Shown piece after piece: positions 39,001-51,400 of a stretch of DNA of 64,000 nucleotides. Position 1 is the stretch's first letter, and the number at the start of each line of letters is the position of its first letter. A program made the translations under genes and the position numbers. Source of the DNA: Pithys albifrons albifrons (Eukaryota > Chordata > Aves > Passeriformes > Thamnophilidae); the NCBI RefSeq assembly GCF_047495875.1, contig NC_092463.1, positions 16,364,724 through 16,428,723 on the forward strand, read 5' to 3'. The notes under the pieces were generated by a model. It was not told the origin of the DNA, did not search any database, and was given only the letters and a program-made list of their open reading frames with translations.

Positions 39001-42000
39001 TACCTGGGGACAGGCAGACCCAGAGCTGGTGGATGGTTCGTTAAACTGTTCTGTTTGCTTTTGCTCCTTCGTGTCTTGGTGTTCCACCCCACTTTCTTTT
39101 TTAATTTCTTTTTTCTGCTCTTCACTTTCCTCAACCTTCAGGAGAATCCCTTCATCTTCAAGGGAGTTCACTTTGGTCAAAGGAGGAACTGGAATACACA
39201 TACCCACAGAAGTGAAAATGCTGTGCCAGACAGGTGTTTGCTCTGCTTCACAGTGCAGTGTTGGAGAGCCCCTCGGGGAGACTGGAAAGGACACTGCAGG
39301 GTCCTGGACATGCTACAGCTGTCCAAACACACCGTGACATAGGTACAGAAAGAAACTTCTTTCTTTCACTATAGTCTCCTTCACCTTTCATACTCTGTTC
39401 TAAAACACTGCTTCCCAAAATCTAAGCCCTAGGAAAGGGAAGAGGGTATCACAGTTTGAGATAGCTCTGTACTAAGATATCTGTCTTCCTGACACCCCTT
39501 GTGAGCTAACACAGTTTCAGTAGCTGTCATTTGCTTTTTTGCTGTGTCATTTTCTCCAGGCACACACCTCAAAAACTCCATCACAGATTAACTACATTAA
39601 CCACCTCCTTACTTAAAACAAGTTTTAATTTTTATGTCATTTCAAGTATGTGACCCATGGCATAGGTGGTTAGAGGGTGGAAAAAACAAATAAACCCCCC
39701 ATTCTGTACTATGTCTATGTTGGAAGGAAAAGAACTCCAGGTAGTCAAACTTGGCCTTCTCAAAAATACGACTGAAACTTCTGGCATGTAGAAGATCAAT
39801 CACCAGTTGATACAAGCAGTGTTTTGGAAACTACATGAAACCAGCTCTTTCCACAGAAATCAAGTCATCTATCCTCTTGATCCTGCAGTCCACAGAGCCG
39901 AGAGAGGCCTGGTGTGACCGCAGGGATTGTGTGTCCTGAGCACAGCCCCAGTTCTACTCAGATTAAGGTTTAACATATTAATTTCAGGTCACTCTATTGT
40001 TCACTCTTTGCTAAACTAAGAGCCTCTGGAAGAGCTGTTTTCCTCACTGCTTCCCTTAGGATGGCTCTTCAGTTCTTTGATCCAGTTCAGAAATTAAGTT
40101 CCTTGAGCCAAGTATTCAATCTTCATTCGTTCTGTCCTAGCACATTTTCAATAAAACAAATAAAAGTGAGCACCACAGAATTAAGATTTAGGAAAGAAAA
40201 CATGCTAAGAAAATATTGGCTCAGATCTCTTAATTTTCTTTACCTGCTAACTGCGATGCATAGGCCCACAGGAAATGGCAATGACTCATGCAGGCCTGGC
40301 ACACCATTTCATGGAAGTCTCCACTTTCAGGGGGAACTGCACCAAGATGCTGCCAGAAAGAAACAAGCACACAGTAGTGAAGCATCTGCTGCAAATTAAC
40401 AGACTCAACTTCAGGTTTAGAGGAAGGAAAACATTAGCTGCCATCACATTTTCAGCACAAGCAAATCCTCTTGCTAACTTTCTACAATGATTATTAGAAC
40501 AATCTGAAGACTGAAAAGAGCTGAAAATTCCATGGAAAAACTCAAATAATTCTGTTCATCTCCACCCTTTTATGCCTTCTACCTAACGAGAAATCTCATT
40601 TCTAAATAATATTCTGCTAAACTGACCTAAACATAGCACATACCTCTTGCATGCTGCACTTTTCAACTCTTAAATAACTTCTTATGATTCCTTTCTTACA
40701 TGTAAGAGATTGTAAAGTCTTCATATTGATCACATACTAAACTTGAGAATTAGGTCCCAAAACTCTCCACAAGCTGGTGAGAAATATCAGTGCAATCAAA
40801 AGCACTTAGTGGCTTCCTTTTAAAAACCATTCCTGCAGAGCTCACAGTGTGCAGCACAACACTCCTCATTCACATTCTTAAACAAAAGAATCCAACAGTT
40901 TATCTACAGAACACTAACTGAAGCAAATCATCTCTTTATAGTCTTTGATCTTGCAAGTTCAAACGTGAAATTCACTCGTGTCCTTCAAGGCACAAGAGGC
41001 TGAATTCCTACTGCTTAGTCATTAAGTAGAGCACTCACTTGCATTGCTTTTAAACATTTCTACAAAGTTCAAAATCAGGAACGAACAGCACGGTCTGTTC
41101 CTTGCTACTTAAATGAATAAAAGTTTAAAAGGCATTCTTTTGAACAGAGAACTATTCAGGTAATTGATAATGATGTGCCTCAGTAAGAATCTTTTCCTCA
41201 CTGACTGTACTGATTTGAGTTTGCCAATTAAAAAGATCATTATAAACTTATTACTTTACTCCGCAGTGGTAACCTTAAAAAATGTAGGGCTCTTCCTATT
41301 GTTTTTGAACTACACAGCAGTGCAAGATTAGACTTTCAACGTTCCTTTGCATAGGATGAAGGCAAATACCTTACAAGTCATGTAATAATCTCTTCTGGGA
41401 ACTACAGCAAACTTCCCAAGTAAGAATAACCAAGAATAACCAACACTAACTCATTTCTGTGCAAATGGCAATTCTGCTATTTATAGATTCCTTACCCTTC
41501 CATGGAACCAGTCTTCACAAACTATGCATTGGATCATCTCATCTGGAATCTAGATGAACAGTCATATTATTAACAGCAACCTCCAGAATCTTTCACAAGC
41601 CTCAAACTGCAGTATTATATAAAGTCTGCTTGACTGAACTGCATTTCCCTCTTCACCATGGCCCAGGGATTAATAAAGAGTCGGTGCTTCATTAGTGAGT
41701 TTTGCTTTCCTCAGGTTCAACAGCACATGTCATTTGTCATACTATCGTGGCTGTAGAAATTCCCAATTATTAATACTAAACCAGTTTTCTCAGCAGGGCA
41801 TGACTTTCTCACACAAAGAGCTGATAAAAGTTAATACAGTGCTGGTATCTTCCTGTAAACAGAAATGATAAATAAACCAGCAGCTCAGCAGAAGATACTG
41901 ATACTCAGGCTATCACCAGGACGGTATAGGAATGCCAGAATCTGAACTTAACTGGTCACAATGCAGCACAGTACAAAATGCTTTGTTATAAAACAATTAT

Positions 42001-44892
42001 TAATGATTTCTCCAGAAATGTTTAGGTATCTCTGGATTTCAGAGAAATGAGCTTATAAAATACTTTTGTTTGTATATTAAAGACTCGTGTCTTCCATATT
42101 CTTTAAAACATCTGACTTCTGTGACTACAAACAAGTAGTTTAGTACTTCAAACAAAGTGTTCTGGCTACCATAAAGGAAAGCCATAGCCAGTGCTACAGG
42201 ACAGACTCTCCCCACCCAGAAGCCTTGTCAGAGCACTGTCACAGGCACCAGGAAGCAGGTTCTGGGCTCTCGTAACACGTGCAATGCACTTTTTCTGCAC
42301 TCACACATTTCTCAAGATGAGAATCCCATCCCCTAAGGGAACTCTGCAATTCCAAAGAGGGGAAAGCAGAGAACTGCAACACCACTTTGTCCAAATGATG
42401 GTTTGTCCTCCTCATCTGCTTTTAAAGTATATACATATTTTACCATTAAAAAAGAGATGAAGTAATTACTTTATACAGCACATGACAACCAATATGGAAC
42501 ATACGATTCCTTAAAGTGAGACCTTCCTTACCAAGCAGTTCACTGATCACCCTTTACACAATATCTTGCATGACTACCATTGATATATGATTGCTACTCT
42601 GTTTTGTATTTCTTACCTCATCTTCAGGATCAGGATAAGGTCTTTTACAAGTACAGTATAATCCGTAGAAATTGTCATTATATTTATTTCCTGAATTCAC
42701 CTTGCTCTTCTCCTAGGAGGAAAGGAAAAAATGTCTCAATAGACAATGCAGTGAAAAACAAAAGACAGAAAATATGTACAATCTGGAAACCCCAATTTCT
42801 GTTCCACTTTAATTGCTAAAACTGATCATTATATTCATCAGCCTGACTATCCAAAAGAAAAGATATTATCCAGACACCTGTGCTATTCAGTGAGCAGCAG
42901 ACAGGGCATGTGAGGAACGCTAAAGTTCAAAAGCAAAGAGGAAAAACAGTCTGCACACCTTTGTAACAAATGGCAACTGTGGTGTCAGGACAGATTAATG
43001 GAGAAATACTGAAGTTCAGTTAACCTGTACAAATGATTTTGCAATCGACTGATGCAGAAGGAACAACCACTTGATCCATTTCACTGACTCAGGTGAGAAA
43101 CAGTAACATGTTAAACTTGTCACACGTGTCTCTGTGGGGATCACTGCACTGTGGCTCGGCTGACTAGCTCTGGATCCGTCCCAATTCTCTCAGAACAAAA
43201 TGGACATGCACAAACCCACTGTCTGTTTCTGCATTTGGACTGTTGTTATCCTGGGAGCAGCACTGCAGCCAAGCCAAGCCAAGCCAAGCAGCATCCCATC
43301 ACTGCTTCACTTATCAGCTACCAGACAACTTCAAAATGCCCACCAAGTATGAAAGCACAAGCACCTTAATACAGTAAATAACTATCCTATCAGTAGGCTC
43401 TGCTGATGACATATCAAAAAATATTAGGGCACTAATGCCACCATAAAGGAGAGGGAACTGTCCCTTTGGCAGCTGCTCAGCCTTAAATTTCCTTAACGCA
43501 ACTGCAAAATGGCAGCACAAAAACCAGCTTAAAACTGAGGAGATGTATCAGTGCAGACACCTCAACCCGTGGCTGGCAGTGTGCTGAGACAGGATGCAGA
43601 ATTGCTGCGTTCATAGATGACAAGGACCAAACCTTCCCTCTCCTCCCAACATTTCCCTCTGGTCCCTCAACAATTTTATCTCCTGCTGTAACACTCCCAC
43701 CTTTTCCATCTTGCTGGGAAGGATGGAGGCGTCATGTGAGTCAGTCCGGCTGAGGCACTGACCTCCTAGGAGTGTTATTTTAACTCTGAACGTCTGGAAC
43801 ATGCCTGAACTTACCGGGAGTAACTTGCACTGCAGATTTTTGAACTTGCTATTCCCACAGTCACAGCGGAAATTCCTAGAAAGAAAAACATAGCATTTCG
43901 GAGGAGTTTATTAAGTGCGAACACCTTGTGTTTTGTGTTCTTAACAACTCGCGGGAGGTTATTTGGAGCCGTGAGGGTGCCACCAGCGGGCCCGCCGGGG
44001 CTGAGGGGGAGGGAGCACGCTGGGCCCCGGGCCGGCTGTACCTCTTGGTGTAGAGCTCGAAGAGGCGGTGGGTGCCGTGGCACTCGTAGCTGCAGGCCAG
44101 GCAGATCCCCGCCGGCTCCGCACCGGGCGGCGTGCAGGTGCTGCAGGCGTACAAGGCCTGGCGCTTCACCGCGCCCTGCGGAGACACCGACCGGCCGCGG
44201 CTGAGGGGAACAGGGCGGGGCGGACCCTCCCCTCTGCCCCTCTGCCCCTCCCGGTCCCGCCCCTCTGCCCCGCCCCCTCTCCCTCTAGCCCCACCCCTCT
44301 GTCCTCCCTGGCCCCGCCTCTCCGTCCATCCATGCCCCTCCCCTCTTGCCCCGCCCCCTGGTTATCCTGGTCCCGCCCCTCCCCTCTGTCCCTCCAGGCC
44401 CCGCCTCTCTATCCCTCTATCCCCGCCCCTCTGTCCGTCTGTCCCCGCCCCTCTGTTCATCTGTCCCCGCCCCTCTGTTCATCTGTCCCCGCCCCTCTGT
44501 TCATCTGTCCCCGCCCCTCTGTTCATCTGTCCCCGCCCCTCTGTCCGTCTGTCCCCGCCCCTCTGTCCCCGCCCCTCTGTCCGTCTGTCCCCGCCCCTCT
44601 GTCCCCGCCCCTCTGTCCGTCTGTCCCCGCCCCTCTGTCCGTCTGTCCCCGCTCCTCTGTCCGTCTGTCCCCGCCCCTCTGCCCCCCGGCCCCGCCCCAG
44701 CGCCCGCGCCCGCGGCCCCGCCCCCACCTGTGCGTAGCTGCAGCGCTCGTGGTCGCTGCCCCCCAGCACGGCCCGCGCCTCCTTCTCCAGCTCCTCGTTC
44801 TCCGCCAGCACCTCGGCCAGGGACACCACGGGCTCGTCGCCGCCGCCGCCGCCCGGTTCGCCGCCCTCCGCAGCCGCAGCCGCCGCCTCCAT
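36072..44892 (-). CDS. UBR7: UBR7, UBR-box and PHD-finger E3 ubiquitin ligase
   Basis: Eleven minus-strand exons with GT-AG sites and continuous phase: 44892-44728, 44175-44042, 43875-43815, 42712-42617, 41549-41496, 40349-40244, 39188-39004, 38473-38342, 37935-37773, 36954-36893, 36164-36072. They give 416 residues (human 425). The start MEAAAAAAEGG is followed by DEPVVSLAEVLAENEELEKE. The UBR box spans about residues 56-118 (cysteines 66, 69, 80, 83, 87, 104, 106; His 88 and 91). A PHD-type finger covers about 139-191 (YCTC, CIVCEDWFHGR, CQAC). A lysine/glutamate-rich linker precedes a conserved C-terminal region (WRSKLCTCEDCL, FLTDECDTVLAYENKG) and the end MQYYCS. In mammals UBR7 is a nuclear E3 reported to monoubiquitinate histone H2B K120. 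It is convergent with BTBD7 and divergent from GON7. All key cysteines are intact, so it looks functional. Confidence 0.97.
36165..44041 (-). other. UBR7 introns
   Basis: Introns between the UBR7 coding exons, mostly 0.5-2 kb and AT-rich. Short open frames inside them (for example around 42191, 43151 and 43611) show no family features. No CR1, tRNA or snoRNA was recognised here, but box C/D or H/ACA RNAs could escape reading by eye. Confidence 0.7.
43268..43289. repeat. GCCAA pentamer repeat
   Basis: Four tandem copies of GCCAA in a UBR7 intron. A simple repeat with no evident function. Confidence 0.85.
44230..44690. repeat. GC-rich 22-bp minisatellite in UBR7 intron 1
   Basis: Tandem copies of ccccgcccctctgtccgtct(gt), clearest at 44425-44680. 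Variants end in ccgtctgt or tcatctgt and some copies are shortened. Diverged cccgcccctct units extend upstream to about 44230. Because 22 is not a multiple of 3 and the unit lacks stop codons, several long open frames run through it on both strands; these are artefacts. The CCGCCCC core resembles an Sp1/KLF site, and the opposite strand is G-rich. It lies within the CpG island of the UBR7/GON7 promoter. Confidence 0.93.
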
Positions 44893-45033
44893 GGCGGCGC
44901 CGCGCGGGCCGAGCGGGCGGCGGGAAGCGCGGGGGCCGCGGCGGCGCCAGGGGGCGCCACGGCGGAAGCGGAATGGCGCGCGGCGCACGTGACCGGGGGC
45001 GGGGGCGGTGCCGGCGGCGGGGCGGGCGCGGCC
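44893..45033. promoter_or_regulatory. Bidirectional promoter UBR7 / GON7
   Basis: Only 141 bp separate the divergent start codons, so both 5' UTRs and the core promoter must fit here. There is no TATA box. Visible elements are a CGGAAG ETS-type core at 44963-44968, a CACGTG E-box at 44986-44991, and ATGGCGGC-like YY1 or initiator-type motifs at both starts (ccatggcgg). Assigning factors is inference from motifs. Confidence 0.8.
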
Positions 45034-45461
45034 ATGGCGGAGCTGGTGGCGGAGCTGCGGGGCCGCGACGGGCGGACACGGGCCGTGAGGGTGCCGTGCC
45101 CGGCGGCGGAGCGAGGCGAGGCCGCGCAGCTGCGAGGGCTGCGGCGCGCCCTGTCCGAGCTGCAGGAGCGCGTGGTGGAGCTGCTGGCGCCGCTGGTGCA
45201 GGAGGAGCGGGAGGCGGCGGGCGGCGCCCGGCGTGGTGAGTGGCGGGGGTGGCTTGGCCGGGGCGCTCCGCCGGGCTCGGGGCACCGCCCGCCGCTCACC
45301 CGCCGCTCACCCCGGCAGGTAGTGGCGGGGAGGACGGCGAGGAGGAGGAGGAGGAGGAGCAGGACGACGAAGAGGATGAAGGCGAAGATGAAAACAACGT
45401 GGACACGGCGGCGGGCGGCGATGACCCGCCCCCGAAGCGCACGAAGGTGCAGCAGCCGTGA
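45034..45461 (+). CDS. GON7: GON7, KEOPS complex subunit
   Basis: Two exons, 45034-45235 and 45319-45461, joined by an 83-bp GT-AG intron in phase 1; 114 residues (human 100). The N-terminal half is helical and leucine-rich (LSELQERVVELLAPLVQEE), which aligns with the human VTELFDPLVQ region. The C-terminal half is a very acidic tail (runs of E/D, then EDENNVD) ending in a basic PPPKRTK. GON7 is an intrinsically disordered partner of LAGE3 in the KEOPS complex, which makes threonylcarbamoyl-adenosine (t6A) on ANN-decoding tRNAs. The start codon lies in gccATGg context. It is conserved next to UBR7. Strong motif match at EDENN and KR.K, with low similarity elsewhere. Confidence 0.92.
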
Positions 45462-45785
45462 GGACCGTGCGGGGGCTGGGGGTGCCTCTGCACACCCCGT
45501 ACCGACTGTGAGGGGCCCGGGCCCGGGGCCGCGCCGGCTCCTGCGGCGCTGCTGCTCCGCCTTTAAGAGCGGAATGCCCATCCCGACACTGATACGGAAG
45601 CCTCATGGAAAGGATGCGCCGGGGCGTGAGCGGCGTGTGGGTCACGGTTGTGCCTGGTACGCTGGGAACAGGTTTTAGCAAACTAGTCGCAAATACAAAA
45701 CTTTCCTCAGAGCTCTTCGGATCGCTGCATTTTTTTTATTGACTTCTTCCAAGTCAATATTTCTTCATGTGAGTTAAGCTTTTAA

Positions 45786-45791
45786 AATAAA
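45786..45791 (+). terminator. GON7: Polyadenylation signal of GON7
   Basis: AATAAA about 325 nt after the GON7 stop codon, where the CpG island gives way to AT-rich sequence. A good fit for a short mRNA. Confidence 0.75.
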
Positions 45792-45809
45792 GCAGTAAAA
45801 TCTGGAAAT

Positions 45810-48204
45810 ACTTATTTTGTAAAATATGATCTTAAAAAAGCACAAGCCGACTTCTATTTGTATGTAGAGAAAGCAAGGCAATGATAGTATCGAAATTAAA
45901 AAGCATGTGCAGGACACTGTCCATTCCTGTACAGTCCTACAATGGAAGATTATTTCTGCCTATCTAAAAGGTTTAGTCACCCATCAATCAAGTATTTTCC
46001 TGGAAGAAGTTAGACAAAGTGGATTGAAAGTCTTGGGAATCTTGGTTTCAAAAACTCAGGTTTCGTATCAGCCAGGAAAGCAACAAGCCAGTGTGACTTT
46101 GATAATACTCCACAATTCAAAAACCACTGTTTGTACTAAGCCTTTTTTTTACAAACAGCTTTTTCCTTCCTCCTTTTTCATGGAACATTCAATCTTTATA
46201 CACTTTCTTCCATCACTGCCTTTTATCCAGGTTGATTTTTAAGCTTATTTGGTAGCTAAGTCAAGTAAAAGGAACATCATAGCTTAATATTCTGCCTATG
46301 CAGAACTCTCAGTATTACCTAAGAATAAGAAAAAAGAAGAGCAGAGTGAGTTTTTGAGATGCTTTCTAAACCCAAATCTAGACATAAACTAGGGGAAATG
46401 TAGTAGATCTACACGGGTTATTTTAGAGGGGGAGAAAATAGAAATAAGCAACACCTGTGAGTACATTAGGTGTAACAGTCCTGGGCTGTATGAACCAGCA
46501 GAACCCAATCTCTGCTAAGGTGGTGTGATCTTTTTTCACAGTAATGCAGCATGCAGAATGTCATTAGGGTCACAGAAAGTTGTCAGTGCTTCCCACATGT
46601 TACTTTAATTCCTGATTTTTGTTTGGTGCGTTCTTCAGTGAACAGGTGTAAAACTCTTGTTAGCCAGACCCTAGAGACTTGCAGAAATTAACTGCCTGAC
46701 TTAATAGTGGGAAAAGCATTTAGGGGGTTTATTTTCCTGTGTTCTGCTGGCATGGATTGCTTATGTATTATGGAAACTGAGCAAATCTTGGGACTTGTAT
46801 ATGGAGGACAAAGTATGGGAATAAATGAACCATTTTTATGAGGACAAAACTGTTCATTCATTTGAAATGGGGGGAGGAGGAGAGTCAGAAATGAAGTCAG
46901 AAATGTATCATTGACATCTTTATGTACTCTTATTCTAAAAAATTTGTTGGCAGATAAGACTCTGACATAACTGAGAAGAAAAGACCAACTCAGAAGACTA
47001 GGGAAGTTTAGTTGCTGAGGACCTAGGGTGAGAGAAAATTACACAAACCAATTCTGATCTCTTGTCAAGCCACAAAATCTTAAAATGATAAAATGCTTCA
47101 AGTGTTCTAGGGTAGATAATTTATTGCAGGAAGGGGCTTATCAAAATGCAAAAGGCAACATTTAGTACAAAACCCCAGCCTGATAAATACACCAGAAGGG
47201 CTCTTTGATATGACCTGTGCTAAAGTGATGACCTCATTAATAAGTTCTGTTCTGCAGCTTTGGAAACTTGTTGTACAGCTACATCTGAGAGCAGCATTTT
47301 TCCCTTTTTTTATCTTGTTCCTGATGTCCTCCAGACTAAACACTCCAGCAATGGTGCAAACTGTGGGAAGGCTGAAAAATTCTTGCCAAAGGTTAAATGT
47401 TGCTTTTCATTTAACCTTAGGAAAGAATTTGTGGCCTTTACATATAAACTGTAAACAGTTCACTGGCACGTCATGGCCTGAAAACCTCTGGTCTAACACA
47501 ACAAACCCTAATTTTACTAGCACAGCAGTAAATGCAGGTAACACTCCAAAAATGAAATACTTCTTTTTTCTGTTGGCCTGGACACAGGAACATGCTGCAT
47601 CTGAGCTCCAGAAGATACCAATGAACAGTGGGTCAAAAACAACCACTCAAGTTTCTGCCTTCAAAGAAATCTTTTCTAGTCCTTATTGTAGCCACAAAAT
47701 CTTTCATGTGATGAAAAGGGCACTGCAGTTTCATGGGACCTTATGTAATTCTAAACTGTAAGTTTGCTTTGGACTGAAGTGCCCTAAATCAACAGGTTAC
47801 GGAGCACAGGGAGCTTCAGTGTGATGTGGTTTCCCACCTTACAAATCTGTTTTAGGACCTACCCTCCAGCTGAGTTTTGAACCCCTCCTGTGGAGCCCCT
47901 AAATTAACTGTGGCCCCTGCACTGCAGGCAGGGGAGGGAACTTTGAGGGAAGAGAGATGGCACACTCTTCATCTCGGAGGGATGCAGTGCCTCTGTACCT
48001 AACCGAATGTCAGGCTGACACAGAACAAGCTCAGTTCACACCTGCACTGTTTGCTGCAGCTGATATGTCTTACTAACAGAACTTGGTCTTACTAGCCTGA
48101 GGAGGGGCTCAATGGATTTCCTTACTAAAATAAAAGGGAAGGATGCTGGTATGTTTGTATTTAAGAAATTAAGTGATACTTAACTCTTGGTAGTATTTAG
48201 ACAA
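45810..48204. other. Intergenic region between GON7 and the CR1 at 48.2 kb
   Basis: AT-rich sequence with overlapping open frames at 47107-47343 (-) and 47210-47761 (+). Neither has recognisable domains or neighbouring splice-linked homology. I see no credible gene or RNA here. Confidence 0.6.
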
Positions 48205-48487
48205 GAATCAACTAGGCACTCAGCAATAGGACAAGGGGGCATGGGCTTAAGCTCTGCCAGGGGAAATTTAAGTTGGATATCAGAAAAAAATTCTTTACAG
48301 AGAGAGTAATCAGGCATTGGAATGGGCTGCCCAGAGAGGGGGTGGATTCACCATCCCTGGAGATTTTTAAACGCAGATTGGCCGTGGCACTGAGTGCCAT
48401 GATCTGGTAAAGGGACTGGAGTTGGACCAAGGGTTGGACTCGATGATCTTGGAGGTCTTGTCCAACCCAACGATTCTATGATTCTAA
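48205..48487 (+). mobile_element. CR1 LINE 3' end
   Basis: One of the cleaner CR1 tails in the window: ggaatgggctgcccagagag, ggactcgatgatcttggagg and a terminal attctatgattcta repeat. It lies between GON7 and LYSET. Confidence 0.9.
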
Positions 48488-51400
48488 CTACTTCTACTAG
48501 TTACAAAACAGAACAGCAAAAATATCAAAATACATCTTCACAAAAACAGATTATATGACATATTCTATTGTTACTGCTTTGAAATACTGAATTTGCTGGT
48601 TTGAACAACTCTGAGGCTAAGTTCACTGAGGAATCTAACAGTTGTAGTCTTCCGTATTTAAAAAGTTTAAAATCACAAGTGTGAGATTTATTAGGCACTC
48701 AGATAGTTCTGAGAGGGAAATGGGGCAATCCCATTTTGTCCAATAATTAGGGCATTGTCTAAAAGTGCAAGACTGTTCCTAGGAGAAAGATCCACTGTCA
48801 TCAGTTTCATTAAACGGTGTCAATGCAACTCACCCATTGCAGCCCTTGTGTGATTCCCACTCATTGTAAAGTTCATTTATGCACAAGCCAGTACAAATAT
48901 CATATTTTCTGTAGAATGCACAGTGATCTGGCAGGACATCATGGGGCTTAATATGTGTTACTAGGTTAGCACTCGGGGGTATAAACGACTGAACAGTGGT
49001 TTTGGGCACAACCACTACCAAATGGACTGGTCATGGGCTTTAAGGACTGACTTGAGCAGAAGTACCTTCTTATGCTTCTTATGGCTGGAGCATGTTCTTT
49101 CTTCCCAGAAGAAACCTGCACCATAGGGTCAGCTTTAAGGAGAGACAAGATAAGTCAGTTCTTAAAATTTAACTACGTAATAAGATTATTAAACTGCTTT
49201 CATGCATTAGGTCATATATAGAAAACAGGTTCTCAGAGACTGCCACATAAAAGCAGCATTTTTTTAGACACAGCATAATAAACTAGAGCACATTACTTTA
49301 AGAAGACAATACACCAGGCAAGAGAAAATAAGGGAAGTTAATAGGTACCCTGCACAAACTGGGAAGTTTTGTTCCAAGGATAAGTCACTCATATTTTTAA
49401 TTAAAAAACAAGCTTGCAGTACTACTTTGCTGGTGGAAGAAATGTGTCATAAGGAACACATTCTATTGTGACTTACTTCTGTCCCAAGTTTGAAGGGCTG
49501 CAGCCTGATGTTATGCCCTTCATTAGACCTGCTCCCCCACGGTAGGAAGAACAGGCTCAGTAGAACTTACACAAACAAACCTGTGACAGACACTTTCCTG
49601 AGCTGGGAAGGCACTGTCAGGTGAAGGTCGAGCACCTAAAGAAACTGAGACTGCCCAAGTGATGTTCAAGCAGTCTGATGATGCTTTATCTTGTGACACA
49701 AATGTAATAAAAGAAATCCAGGGTAGGTGGCACACAGAAGAATATTAATCACCCTTGTGGTACAGGTACTCACTTTGTTGGCAGAAGGCTAAAGCTGTAA
49801 ATGATTACTAAGCTGGTGGAGTTTAGCAATCTTCTGAGGACTTCATTACTGCCTCTATTATTACAGCTCCTGCTGTAGGAAGCTCTTCAAGATCAGGTTG
49901 GAGGTAACTCATTTTCAGTCAATGTATGAGAGTCAGAGTACAAGTAACAACAGCTTTCCCACCCCTAAGTCGAGGTTGCAGCAATTCATCTTTGCTGCCT
50001 AGTCAGTAAAAAGAACTAAACAGATTTGTATAAGCAAGTTCTAGCATAAACTAATCTTATCCTAGATAAATGCCACTGCCTTAGAAACAGATTTGTGCCA
50101 TTATCTGCCACTTATGATCAAGAACAATTGAGAAGTATTGTAGTCTTTAAAAAGGTTGTAAAACTTCTTTGAGCTTGATTAACCCAAACTTGTAGATTAT
50201 GTCAATTTGTGTTACAAGCAGTTCTCTTTTGCAACTCAGAACTACTTAGCCTTGACAGTACCTACAAATCTTCAGAATAATGAAGCTTAAAAGTGATTTC
50301 GCTACTTCTTTTTTTAAAAGACTACAGTACAAACCAATTTATCATTAATTTTTATAGTCTTTCCTTTACTTACTCTGTCGGTTAAGACTTCTTGATGTTC
50401 CCCTGGTGCCAAATACACTGGAAGCATCAGCAGAGCTAACTTTGCTCTCTTCCTACTCCTGTTGTCTAGTATTCCAAATACGCTGTGTTGACAGTTTAAT
50501 TCTCTCCACTGCTGCTTTCCACTTAAAGCTCAAATCTTTACACAGCACTGCTTGAATTAGATTGTGTGTCTTTCTGTAATCAGTTGTAAAGTTTATGATT
50601 GTCAACAGCTGTAATCCAAAACCAGGCTTCTGATGGAAAAGTCTACAGACACAAACCTCCATTCTGTCAGTCCTGCTGTGCACAGCACATGCTCCACATT
50701 CAGGCAGCTTTGGCTCATCCCACCAGGCATGCCCAGGAATTTGCTAAAGGTCACATGCTTGCACAACAGAAACTTAGGCAGTTCTTCCTATGATTTTCTA
50801 TTTTTGATGCTTCCTCATATGTTGCTGCTCTGTGAGTAATTCCATGTGGACAGTTTAAAACTGCAGCATCAAGTTAAAACAGGCCGGCCAGAGGCATCTC
50901 CGTGTTGCACAAAGGTACAGAAACGACAAAGGGATTCAGTTTCATCCAGCCAGTCCCAAAACTTGATACTACAAACAAGGGCATGAGCATAAAAGCACAA
51001 CAAAATCCCAAAACTTGATGCTACAAACAAGGGCATAGAGCATTAAAGCACAACAAAAAAGCTGAAGGGAACCCACACCCTGAGGAAAGGACAGGAGAGC
51101 AAGCTACAGCAGCAGCCAGCCAGTGCTGCTATCTGGCAACAAGCATATGCAAAAAAAGAAAACAAAAAAAGAAAAGCCATTGAAATGCATCTGCATTAAC
51201 AGACTTCTGTTTATAAACTTTGAAAAGTTTTTATTTTATAGATAAATAGCATGGTGATTTTAAAAGTTGGGAAACAACACAACTTAAAAGTTCTGATTCC
51301 AAAGATACTCATCAGAGTTTATAATTTACCCAGCACACTAAGATGGCAGCTCCTTCCTTCTCATATTGCACTTAGAACTCAAAACCTTCTTGCAAAGGCT

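Larger units (their letters stand above)
43950..45660. promoter_or_regulatory. CpG island over UBR7 exons 1-2 and GON7
   Basis: Very GC- and CpG-rich sequence with sharp AT-rich edges on both sides (aagtgcgaacacc at the left, cgcaaatacaaaact at the right). It contains both first exons and the shared promoter, as expected for broadly expressed genes. Confidence 0.85.

Noticed and set aside
44068..45678. 536-codon plus-strand open frame (and 200-350 codon frames on both strands nearby)
   Set aside because: It runs through UBR7 exons in antisense, the 22-bp minisatellite and GON7 exon 1. It is open only because the GC-rich repeat lacks stop codons. Only the GON7 part is real.
47107..47761. Overlapping open frames of 78 (-) and 183 (+) codons in the GON7-LYSET interval
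   Set aside because: No domain, no splice-linked neighbours, composition like the intergenic DNA around. Treated as chance.
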